Source: an uncultured Johnsonella sp. (GTDB lineage Bacteria; Bacillota; Clostridia; Lachnospirales; Lachnospiraceae). From it: DNA of 64,000 bases. Shown here piece by piece: positions 24,792 to 32,743 of this stretch (positions within the stretch are counted from its first letter, which is position 1; each line of letters begins with the position of its first letter). The DNA is taken from the NCBI GenBank assembly GCA_937927235.1, contig CALBCM010000014.1, positions 1 through 64,000 on the forward strand. The letters run 5' to 3'. Below the pieces are notes generated by a model that was not told the origin of the DNA, did not search any database, and worked only from the letters and a program-made list of their open reading frames with translations. The position numbers were made by a program, and so were the translations under genes.

Positions 24792-26529
24792 GTTTATGTT
24801 AAGAATACTTAAAATGTCCGGAAAATATAAAACAAGTATTGTTATTGCAGCCTTTATAAGTTTTATAAAGGCTATACTCATGAAGGTACCGATTATAATG
24901 ACGGTGATATTTTTGGAGGCGGTATACAATAAAAGCCTTGACAATGCTTTTTGCATAAGCTGTTTGATAATACTTGCCATAGCCCTTGTTTTGCAATATA
25001 TCGCACAAAATGCAGCAGACAGGCTTCAAGCCTCCTCCGGATATAAGATATGCGCCGATTACAGGCTAAGGCTGGGTGAGCATCTTAGGAAGCTTCCTAT
25101 GGGCTACTTTACCGAGGGCAATATGGGCAAGATAAGCTCCGTATTGTCAACCGACATAGTATTTATAGAAGAAAGCAGTATGAATGTAATGGCGGATTTG
25201 ATAAATTATCTTTTTGCCTCTCTTGTCATGGTCGGTTTTATGTTTATATTTAATATTAAAGTCGGTATAACAACCCTGATATGCTCTGTAATTATTTACA
25301 TATACGGAACATATATGAGAAAATCTTCCATGGCGGATTCATATTTAAGACAGGAAAAAAGCGAAGAGCTCACTGAGTCGGTGCTTAACTTCGTATCTGG
25401 CATAGGCATTATTAAAAGTTACAATATGCTTGATGAATCTTCCGAAAAATTAAGTGCGGTATTTGATGACAGCTGCAAAATGAGTCTTAAATTCGAGGCT
25501 AATTTTTCACCGCTTGCCATAGGACTTAAAATTCTCTATGCTTTCGCTACCTGTATAGTACTTCTGGTTGCTACAAAGGTATATATGGCAGGGGATATTT
25601 CTCTGGTATATTATATAGGAATTTTATTATTTATTATTGATCTTTTCATACCTTTAAGAACATTTTTTGAGCAGATTTTAAGACTTACGGTTATGGAAAG
25701 TTGTCTTGACAGAATGGAAGAGATTTTTGAGGAAAGCGAGCTGACTGATGAAGCCCTGTATACACTTAATGATACCGTGGAAAATGCTAAGGAGCTTAAG
25801 TTTGAAGCTGTTCATTTTGCCTATGATAAGAAAGAAGTATTGCACGGCATAACATTTGATGTAAATAAAAATACCATGACTGCACTGGCAGGTCCTTCAG
25901 GAGGAGGCAAGTCAACTATAGCCTCTTTAATCAGCAGATTCTGGGATGTAACATCGGGCAGGATACTTATAAGAGGAAGGGATATAAGAAAAGTTTCTCT
26001 TTCCGAGCTTATGAGCAATATCAGCATGGTATTTCAGAAAGTTTATTTATTTCAGGATACTGTCTACAATAACATAGCCATGGGAAGACCGGAGGCAAGT
26101 CAAGAAGAAGTTATAGCAGCGGCTAAAAAGGCAAGGTGCTATGAGTTTATAAGTAAACTTGAAAACGGATTCGATACAGTAATAGGTGAGGGAGGTGCTA
26201 CTCTTTCCGGTGGCGAAAGGCAGAGAATTTCCATAGCAAGGTGTATATTAAAGGACGCACCTATAGTAATACTTGATGAGGCAACCGCAAGTATAGATGC
26301 GGATAATGAAAGGCTTATACAAGAAGCCATCTCCGAGCTCTGCAAGGGAAAAACCTTAATGGTTATAGCCCACAGACTCAATACTATCAAGGATGCCGAC
26401 CAGATACTGCTCGTGTCAGAGGGTCATATAGCAGAAAGAGGCACACATAAAGAGCTTATGGATATGAACGGTATCTACAGAAGGTTTGTAGAGCTTAGAC
26501 TAAGAGATAGGGGCTGGAGTAGGGTTTAA
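24784..26529 (+). CDS. ABC exporter half-transporter, second subunit
   Basis: 581 residues with six membrane helices and a C-terminal nucleotide-binding domain. Walker A is AGPSGGGKST, with Gly in place of the usual Ser; Q-loop VFQKVYLFQDTV; signature LSGGERQR; Walker B IVILDEATASID; H-loop VIAHRL. GGAGG lies 8 bases before ATG inside the previous gene, so translation is coupled. The C-terminal tail (RLRDRGWSRV) recalls the tail of the chimeric ATPase at 13252, which probably came from a relative of this exporter type. Confidence 0.87.
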   Translation: MLRFMLRILKMSGKYKTSIVIAAFISFIKAILMKVPIIMTVIFLEAVYNKSLDNAFCISCLIILAIALVLQYIAQNAADRLQASSGYKICADYRLRLGEHLRKLPMGYFTEGNMGKISSVLSTDIVFIEESSMNVMADLINYLFASLVMVGFMFIFNIKVGITTLICSVIIYIYGTYMRKSSMADSYLRQEKSEELTESVLNFVSGIGIIKSYNMLDESSEKLSAVFDDSCKMSLKFEANFSPLAIGLKILYAFATCIVLLVATKVYMAGDISLVYYIGILLFIIDLFIPLRTFFEQILRLTVMESCLDRMEEIFEESELTDEALYTLNDTVENAKELKFEAVHFAYDKKEVLHGITFDVNKNTMTALAGPSGGGKSTIASLISRFWDVTSGRILIRGRDIRKVSLSELMSNISMVFQKVYLFQDTVYNNIAMGRPEASQEEVIAAAKKARCYEFISKLENGFDTVIGEGGATLSGGERQRISIARCILKDAPIVILDEATASIDADNERLIQEAISELCKGKTLMVIAHRLNTIKDADQILLVSEGHIAERGTHKELMDMNGIYRRFVELRLRDRGWSRV

Positions 26530-26578
26530 AAGCTCCTTGCAGCTCAATCTTATTAGCAGCTCTTTAGTCAAAGCTTCG

Positions 26579-26664
26579 ACAAATTTTCACAGACTGCGGA
26601 ACTCGCTTGTTCGCCAAAGAACAGGCGAGCTGACACTCAAACAGTCCTCGTCTGTAAAATTTGT
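26579..26664. ncRNA. Multi-stem inverted-repeat element
   Basis: Outer arms ACAAATTTTcACAGAC (26579-26594) and GTCTGTaAAATTTGT (26650-26664) enclose an 11-bp inner hairpin (26602-26612 with 26619-26629, one G-U type pair) plus a short GACTG/CAGTC match. It lies after the exporter genes and before the terminator at 26801. Function unknown; it could be a structured RNA, an mRNA 3' element or a small mobile repeat. The rest of 26530-26800 shows nothing else. Confidence 0.4.
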
Positions 26665-26800
26665 AACTCACTTTGCCTAAAAAGCTAAGCGCTATAAAGA
26701 TTGAAGTGTAAGGAGCTTTCTTTGTAGTATTTAGACAGCTGGGGCTATTGGGGTTGTGAATTGATGCGGTCTTGTTAGAACCTGTCTGTCGTATCAGTGC

Positions 26801-26829
26801 AAAAAAGGAGGAGTTTTGCCTCCTTTTTT
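26801..26829. terminator. Strong bidirectional terminator
   Basis: Perfect 11-bp stem A6GGAGG / CCTCCT6 with a 7-base loop, giving T-runs on both strands, between the ABC exporter genes and the convergent MBL-fold gene. Confidence 0.92.
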
Positions 26830-26832
26830 AAT

Positions 26833-27819
26833 TTACTTTATAATCTGATCCCCGTCCTTCATTACATAATGCTTTTTAACGCCGATTTTATCCATCCACT
26901 CCCTCACCTGTAAAGTCAGGTAGGTGCCGCTTCCTTTTCCACTGCCATTATTATTATCCCACAGCCATTCGGGAGCATTCCACATGCAGACAATGGGATT
27001 TATAATTTTATAAACATCCTCATTGACACCGTACTGACCATGATGAGCCATCTGAACTATATCACTTTTAAGTTCAAAAGCTGGCACATCATTTTTAAGC
27101 TGTTCCCCCGCTTCGGGTCCCATATCGCCTAAAAATAGCACTCTGGTGCCTGCTATATCAAATCTGTAAGCTATTGATGAATTATTTATTGAATTGACAC
27201 CAAATAAGTAAGGACCGTTTAAAACATTTACCTTGATATCCCCTATGCTTATAACATCTCCTCGCTTTACCTGGGAATGTCTGGTATCGGGATTAAGCTT
27301 TTCAAAAGCCGCTTTGCAGTCAAGCACCATCTGAGAACGATAGGCTTCGTTTCTTATATACCAGTCATCCTCTAAAAAATTGTAATACACCCCGTCTATT
27401 ATCATATCACCCAGGCCGTCATTGATTATCTTGGTGATAGCACCTACATGGTCACTGTGCGGATGAGTTATAAACCAGGCGCTCACTCTATTGCCCTTTT
27501 TTTTAATTATCTCTCTTAAATGGTCCGCATCCTCAGGCAGACCGCCGTCAACTACTATCACCTCTCCGGTTTTTGCAGTAATTACATAACTCATCATCTG
27601 ACTCGTAGTCTGACCATTGACCAGCATTATCTCCGCTCCGCCAAGCAGCTGACTGCCCGGACCGTAATTAACTTTTGAATCCGAAGCGGTGTAAACTACA
27701 TGAGAGTCTGCACGTATATTAATAAATGTAAAAAATGATATTATCAGACATAGGCTTAATGCAACTATTTTCTTAAATATATTCATAACTTTTATATAAT
27801 GTTTCCCTTCTTTTATCAT
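26833..27819 (-). CDS. Exported MBL-fold metallohydrolase (ComEC C-terminal-like)
   Basis: 328 residues from 27819; an ATG at 27786 (NIFKKIVAL...) would give a cleaner signal peptide, and neither has a good ribosome site. A hydrophobic N-terminal segment (about 16-36) is followed by a beta-lactamase fold: HPHSDHVGAI (residues 119-128), then FLGDMGPEAGEQL and VQMAHHGQYG. The order matches the ComEC/Rec2-type hydrolase domain. Here it is a separate exported protein without the DNA channel. Substrate unknown. Its neighbour 64 bases upstream encodes a lipoprotein, so both probably act outside the membrane. Confidence 0.8.
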   Translation of the reverse strand: MIKEGKHYIKVMNIFKKIVALSLCLIISFFTFINIRADSHVVYTASDSKVNYGPGSQLLGGAEIMLVNGQTTSQMMSYVITAKTGEVIVVDGGLPEDADHLREIIKKKGNRVSAWFITHPHSDHVGAITKIINDGLGDMIIDGVYYNFLEDDWYIRNEAYRSQMVLDCKAAFEKLNPDTRHSQVKRGDVISIGDIKVNVLNGPYLFGVNSINNSSIAYRFDIAGTRVLFLGDMGPEAGEQLKNDVPAFELKSDIVQMAHHGQYGVNEDVYKIINPIVCMWNAPEWLWDNNNGSGKGSGTYLTLQVREWMDKIGVKKHYVMKDGDQIIK

Positions 27820-27883
27820 TTATTACCCATATTACTCAACGTCATTACTTTTACTGCAAAAGCGGTTTAATACAAATATTATA

Positions 27884-28459
27884 CTAATTTGATTTGCTGC
27901 TTTCTTCACTGCTTGTATTACCGGAATTCTGGCCTCTTATAATAGGTATTACCGGGTCATTGGAGCCTGCATCCATAGCCTGATTTACATAATAATTATC
28001 AGGCTCCATAATATCAGAAGCCCTGAATATTTCAAGCTCCAGTGCATATCTGTCCCACAGCCCGCCGTAATAATTCTCATTTGAGCTTTGAATTGAAAAA
28101 TCCTGCACTGCCACAGCATCATTAAAAGCTTTAATAAAAGCCGGTCCGTACTGAAGTGCTTCAAGCTGATTGGCATCATCTGAAAGCACCCAAATCAGTC
28201 TTATAATCTTTTGGCTCTCCGCTCTCCTTATGTCAACATCAATATAATCTCCCTGGGGATAATTCTCTTTGGAAAGTGCATCCTGACATTCCTCTTTTGC
28301 CTGCTCCCAGTCAATTACAATATTATCCTTAATTTTGAAATCAGGTTCTAAAGCCGAATTTTGTGCTTTTACTATCTCCTTTTCAGTACAACCCGTAATA
28401 AAACAAGTCACACCTGCAGCGAGTGTAAATATAAGTGCCGCTTTTTTAAATTTTTTCAT
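27884..28459 (-). CDS. Putative lipoprotein
   Basis: 191 residues from the ATG at 28459, which has TTAGGAG upstream. The signal peptide KKFKKAALIFTLAAGVTCF leads to lipobox ITGC, so the mature protein is lipid-anchored. The rest (DIRRAESQKIIRLIWVLSD, AFIKAFNDAVAVQDF, YYGGLWDRYALELEI) is soluble and matches no family I recognise. The C-terminal tail is Ser/Asn-rich. It is probably transcribed with the MBL-fold gene downstream. Confidence 0.75.
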   Translation of the reverse strand: MKKFKKAALIFTLAAGVTCFITGCTEKEIVKAQNSALEPDFKIKDNIVIDWEQAKEECQDALSKENYPQGDYIDVDIRRAESQKIIRLIWVLSDDANQLEALQYGPAFIKAFNDAVAVQDFSIQSSNENYYGGLWDRYALELEIFRASDIMEPDNYYVNQAMDAGSNDPVIPIIRGQNSGNTSSEESSKSN

Positions 28460-28560
28460 AAGTTCTACTCCTAAACTCATAAGCACAATCTTTGTCTGCC
28501 TACAAGAGTACAGATACCGCCGATATTTTACACGATACCGTACTGCTCCCTTTCTACATT

Positions 28561-28658
28561 AATCACATATTAATACTTAAAAGTATTAATCATATATTAA
28601 TACTTAAAAGCATTAATCATATATTAATACTTAAAAGCATTAATCATATATTATAATC
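28561..28658. repeat. 27-bp tandem repeat, three full copies and a partial one
   Basis: Units at 28561, 28588 and 28615, with a partial copy from 28642. Copies 2 and 3 are identical; copy 1 differs at two bases. Each unit contains the quasi-palindrome TTAATACTTAAAAG(T/C)ATTAA. It lies upstream of the lipoprotein gene and far upstream of the BCCT gene. The core recurs inverted at 21181-21202. Confidence 0.85.
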
Positions 28659-28659
28659 C

Positions 28660-29002
28660 AGATAAGCTTTTTAGTCTATATAAGATTTTTGCTTTAATAT
28701 TTCTGCGTGGATAAATTTTAATATAAGTTATAGCCCGTCTTTTGCAACAGAGTATATTATATACAAAAACAAATAATTTTTACAGTATTTTTTATAATTT
28801 TCAGAAAATCTTAATAGTATCTACTAAAATAAATCAGTCCGTACAGTCAGGACAATTATTTTATAGAGGCAGGTATTTTCCAAATTATGCTTGCATTAAT
28901 CTTCTATCTGTGTTATTATGTTCAATATTAATTAAATTTAATCATATTTTGAACAAAGTTTCAAGCCCTATTTTTTATAGAAAGGATTATTAACAAAGAC
29001 TT
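28660..29002. other. Long AT-rich leader before the BCCT gene
   Basis: About 340 bases without a convincing gene or riboswitch fold. AAAGGA lies about 20 bases before the ATG at 29003, too far for a normal ribosome site. No clear promoter could be picked. Confidence 0.4.
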
Positions 29003-30559
29003 ATGAATGCATCTACCTCAGGCAATGACAAAAAGCAGCTGATAAAACGTCTTGATTTCCCTCTTACCTTTATCCCGTTTATAAGCATAGTAGCTTTATG
29101 TGTTATCTTTATAAAATTTCCCGAAGCTTCCAGCACGGTGCTTCAAGCCCTGCGAAGCTTTTTAAGTGATACTTTCTCAGCCTTTTATCTGCTGATAGGG
29201 CTTGGAGCTTTTCTTGTATCAATTTACATAGCTTTTTCAAAGTATGGAAAGATAAAGCTCGGAAATGATAAAAAGCCTCAGTTTTCTTTCTTTGCTTGGG
29301 GCAGCATGATGTTCACCGCAGGCTTGGCAGCTGATATTCTTTTTTATTCTCTTTGTGAGTGGATTCTTTATGCGAAAGAGAAGCATATTTCAGAGCTTGG
29401 CAATATGCAGACTTGGGCTTCTACCTACCCTCTTTTTCACTGGGGACCGATTCCTTGGAGCTTCTACCTCATACTCGCCTCTGCTTTCGGCTTTATGCTC
29501 CATGTAAAAAAATGCAAAAGACAGCGTTATTCAGAGGCGTGCCGACCTGTACTGGGAAAGTTTGCCGACCGGCTTCCCGGAAAGCTCATAGACATTACTG
29601 CGGTTTTTGCTCTTATAGCCGGGACTGCGACCACCTTTTCACTGGCTACTCCTTTGCTTTCCAGCGCTATAAGCAAGGTTTTCGGCATAGCCCAGACCAA
29701 CCTGCTCACTATAACGCTGCTTGTGATAATCTGTATTATTTATACTGTATGTGCCTATTTCGGATTAAAAGGAGTAGAGCTGCTCGCTTCATCCTGTACC
29801 TATATATTTTTTGCCCTGCTCTTATATGTACTGATAGGAGGAGGCAAAGCCCGATACATTATAGAAACCGGAATTTCTTCAATAGGCAATCTTGTCAATA
29901 ACTTTTTCGTGCTTTCCACCTACACCGATTCTGCCAGAGAAAACGGCTTTGTACAGGACTGGACTGTATTTTACTGGGCTTACTGGATAGTATGGTGTGT
30001 TGCCACTCCATTTTTTATAGGCAGCATCAGCCGTGGGCGTACTCTGAAGCAGACTGTAATTGGAGGGTATGTTTTTGGGCTTTCCGGCACCTTCACCTCC
30101 TTTATAATTTTAGGAAATTATGGACTTGGGCTGGAAATCCTGGATAAAGTAAATATCACAGGCTTTTATGAAAAGACTGCCGATATTTATCAAACCATAC
30201 TTTTTATATTTGACAAGCTGCCCTTCCCAAATATTGTATTGGTACTGCTTGTACTTGCAATGATAGCCTTTTATGCTACAACCTTTGATTCACTTACTAT
30301 AGTGGCAGCTTCATATTCCTATAATGATCTTACCTCAGATGAAACACCTGATAAAAGAGTCAAGCTGTTTTGGGCTGTATTATTAATACTCTTCCCCATA
30401 ACACTCATTTTTTCCGGAAAATCAATGGAAAATTTACAGACAGTTTCAATAATTGCGGCTTTTCCCGTAGGTATAATTATTGTACTTATAATTGCCGGAT
30501 TTTTTAAAGACGCTTCCGAATACTTGGCAAGGAGCAAAGACTATCCGGAAAATCAGTAG
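29003..30559 (+). CDS. BCCT-family betaine/carnitine/choline transporter
   Basis: 518 residues, twelve hydrophobic helices, normal family length. The signature DWTVFYWAYWIVWCVATP, then FFIGSISRGRTLKQ, is the BCCT helix-8 substrate-site region. The N-terminal FFAWGSMMFTAGLAADILFY and HWGPIPWSFY segments also fit. It imports quaternary amines such as choline, betaine or carnitine, either for osmoprotection or as nutrient. The neighbouring LicD gene raises the possibility that choline is used to decorate glycans. It is convergent with a small HTH gene. Confidence 0.88.
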   Translation: MNASTSGNDKKQLIKRLDFPLTFIPFISIVALCVIFIKFPEASSTVLQALRSFLSDTFSAFYLLIGLGAFLVSIYIAFSKYGKIKLGNDKKPQFSFFAWGSMMFTAGLAADILFYSLCEWILYAKEKHISELGNMQTWASTYPLFHWGPIPWSFYLILASAFGFMLHVKKCKRQRYSEACRPVLGKFADRLPGKLIDITAVFALIAGTATTFSLATPLLSSAISKVFGIAQTNLLTITLLVIICIIYTVCAYFGLKGVELLASSCTYIFFALLLYVLIGGGKARYIIETGISSIGNLVNNFFVLSTYTDSARENGFVQDWTVFYWAYWIVWCVATPFFIGSISRGRTLKQTVIGGYVFGLSGTFTSFIILGNYGLGLEILDKVNITGFYEKTADIYQTILFIFDKLPFPNIVLVLLVLAMIAFYATTFDSLTIVAASYSYNDLTSDETPDKRVKLFWAVLLILFPITLIFSGKSMENLQTVSIIAAFPVGIIIVLIIAGFFKDASEYLARSKDYPENQ

Positions 30560-30612
30560 ATTATTATAATTTTTAGATAAAGCAGAGATTTGCAGTCCGC
30601 TTTGCTGCTTGA

Positions 30613-30840
30613 CTACATTGATTCAAATACATCATTGTCGAAAAAATCACGTATGCTTAGGTTAAAGGCAGCGGCGATTTTTTCGACATTTTCTATTCTC
30701 GTATTTTGGGATTTCATTGAAACTATATCTTTTAAAGTAGTTTTCGGAATCCCTGATATTTTAGAAAGCTCATACAAGGTTATATCCCTTTTATAGCATA
30801 AATTCATTATTCTTGAGGATATTGCTTCATAGATTTTCAT
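30613..30840 (-). CDS. Small XRE-type helix-turn-helix regulator
   Basis: 75 residues, essentially only the helix-turn-helix domain: ITLYELSKISGIPKTTLKDI, then ENVEKIAAAFNLSIRDFF. Clusters of such small regulators occur widely; the target is unknown. Its ATG lies just upstream of the glycan block on the same strand as that block, but the direction places it downstream of the GT2 gene at 30890, so it may be the last gene of that unit. Confidence 0.8.
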   Translation of the reverse strand: MKIYEAISSRIMNLCYKRDITLYELSKISGIPKTTLKDIVSMKSQNTRIENVEKIAAAFNLSIRDFFDNDVFESM

Positions 30841-30889
30841 CTCCCTCTCCTTTCAGGAGAAAAGCCGCATTCTAAATACCATCTGTGTT

Positions 30890-31837
30890 TTATACTTTAA
30901 TATTTTTGCCTTCTTCTATAATATAAATCGGTCTGTCCTTTAATTCACTGAATATAATGCCTATGTACTGACCTATAATCCCGACTATTATAAACAGCAC
31001 CGCAAACATAAAGCACAGAAGGACTATAATAGTCGCATAGCCGTTCGGAGTACCGACTGCCGCCCATGAATATATAGTATAGAGCATTACAATAAAGCCT
31101 AAAAATATTGCTGATATTCCCGCATATATCCCAAGCTTTAATGGAAGGTCCGAGAAACAGAGTATTGCATTTATTGAAAATTTAAAAAGCTTTTTTATCG
31201 AATACTTGCTCTGCCCTGCCACTCTTTGATTTGCCTCATATTGAAGATTTACCCTATTAAAGCCCAGATTTTGCACAAAGCCCCGCAAAAATCTGATTTT
31301 TTCCCGATAAGATTTCCTCAAAACCTCTGCAGCTCTTTTGGAAATTCCGAAAAAATCAGAAGCGTTTTTCTCTATTTTAGTATCACTCAGCAGATTTATT
31401 ACAGTATAAAACCCGCTTGAAGCTATATTTTTTATTTTGCCGGCAGATTTATTTACTGTCCTTATCATATTTACAACATCAAAGCCCTGGTCAAATTTTT
31501 CAAGCATCTGCGGAATACAGGCAACCGGGTGCTGAAGGTCGGCATCCATACATATAAGTGCATCTCCCTGTGCATAGTCTATGCCGGCTGTCATGGCAGC
31601 TTCATGACCGAAATTTCTGGAAAAATGTATAATCTTTACATTTTTGTCTGCTGCTGCCATGCTGTCAAGAATTTCCCTGCTTCCGTCAATACTGCCGTCA
31701 TTTACAAATAGAATCTCATACCCCCTGCCCAGCTTTTTTAAATACCGCAGAGCCTCATTATAAAAGCTTTCAAGTGCCTCCTCTTCATTATATACAGATA
31801 CAATAAGAGAAAGCTTTTTAACTAAATTTTTACTCAT
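30890..31837 (-). CDS. GT2 polyprenyl-phosphate glycosyltransferase (GtrB/DPM1-like)
   Basis: 315 residues from ATG 31837 (GGAG upstream, inside the end of licD; 8-base overlap). The GT2 domain has SLIVSVYNEEEAL, FVNDGSIDGS and CMDADLQHP (metal-binding DAD). Two C-terminal membrane helices (about 225-290) are typical of enzymes that load a sugar from UDP or GDP onto undecaprenyl phosphate for later transfer outside the membrane. That fits the GT-C-like membrane proteins encoded upstream in this block, which use such lipid-linked donors. Confidence 0.87.
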   Translation of the reverse strand: MSKNLVKKLSLIVSVYNEEEALESFYNEALRYLKKLGRGYEILFVNDGSIDGSREILDSMAAADKNVKIIHFSRNFGHEAAMTAGIDYAQGDALICMDADLQHPVACIPQMLEKFDQGFDVVNMIRTVNKSAGKIKNIASSGFYTVINLLSDTKIEKNASDFFGISKRAAEVLRKSYREKIRFLRGFVQNLGFNRVNLQYEANQRVAGQSKYSIKKLFKFSINAILCFSDLPLKLGIYAGISAIFLGFIVMLYTIYSWAAVGTPNGYATIIVLLCFMFAVLFIIVGIIGQYIGIIFSELKDRPIYIIEEGKNIKV

Positions 31838-32672
31838 ATACTTCAATCTCCAAACTTTTATGTGAAGGTTTCCTTTCACTCTTTGCAGGGAGCTTCATAT
31901 AATCGCCGTAAACCATCCCCAATATAGCTTCATAGTTTTCCGCTACAGGCAGCAGGGTGTCCTCAAATTTAATGTAAAAGGTGCTTTTAATCCATTCTCT
32001 GTTTAAGGTAACATAAAGATAATCCGGCTGATAATTACTATAATACAGGCTATTACCTTTAACATTTTCAAAAAGCTTTGAAAGCCAATTCTGCATTTTA
32101 AATAAGCTTCTCATTGGTAAAACATGCCCTATTTTCGACATTATAAATACGATAAATTTTTCCGGTAGAGAATACTTTTTATAATTCAGCTTATATCTAT
32201 GCCCCATGGAAAACAAATATATTATCTTTTGCAAAGCCTTTGTCAAAAAAGCCAGGGCTTTATTTTCCGGCAGTACATCCAGAATAAATATGTCCACCCA
32301 AAGCTTATTGAGCTTGCCTTCATAAAAAGCATCTTCTCTTTCAGACTCATGCCTTTTGCTTTTCTCATAGATCACTCTCGGCGTAAAATCATAAAAAGCC
32401 TTTCCCTCTTTTAAATCCTCCGGCAGTATGAGTCTGATTCCTTCCGGCAACTCACGCAGGGCAACTCTTTTAAAAAGCTGCCAATTTGCTCTCGTCATTG
32501 CTATATCGGCATCATCATCCCAAGGAATAAAGCCATTATGCCTTATCGCACCTAAAAGAGTTCCGGCATCAAGGGTATATGATATATCATATTTTTTACA
32601 AAGTCTGTCTATCTCTTTTAATATCTTAAGGTTTGCCTGCTGGACTTTTAAAAGCCCATATCCGTTATCCAT
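31830..32672 (-). CDS. LicD-family phosphotransferase
   Basis: 280 residues from ATG 32672 (GAGG six bases upstream; a TTG start at 32687 is less likely). The LicD hallmark YTLDAGTLLGAIRHNG followed by FIPWDDDADIAM is near residues 33-60. LicD enzymes transfer phosphocholine, or another phospho-substituent, from a CDP donor to cell-surface sugars. The choline kinase and cytidylyltransferase (LicA, LicC) are not in the window, but a BCCT transporter gene lies 1.3 kb away. It is co-transcribed with glycosyltransferase genes. Confidence 0.87.
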   Translation of the reverse strand: MDNGYGLLKVQQANLKILKEIDRLCKKYDISYTLDAGTLLGAIRHNGFIPWDDDADIAMTRANWQLFKRVALRELPEGIRLILPEDLKEGKAFYDFTPRVIYEKSKRHESEREDAFYEGKLNKLWVDIFILDVLPENKALAFLTKALQKIIYLFSMGHRYKLNYKKYSLPEKFIVFIMSKIGHVLPMRSLFKMQNWLSKLFENVKGNSLYYSNYQPDYLYVTLNREWIKSTFYIKFEDTLLPVAENYEAILGMVYGDYMKLPAKSERKPSHKSLEIEVYE

Positions 32673-32743
32673 TATATACCTCGTCAATATATTATTAATC
32701 TGGCTGCCGTTATATTTATCTGAAAAGTGACCGGCTCCGGCTG

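Noticed and set aside
28561..28658. Short regular repeats resembling a CRISPR array
   Set aside because: The 27-bp units are directly head to tail with no unique spacers and there are no cas genes nearby.
29359..29901. A 180-residue Cys-rich open frame
   Set aside because: It is an out-of-frame reading within the BCCT transporter gene.
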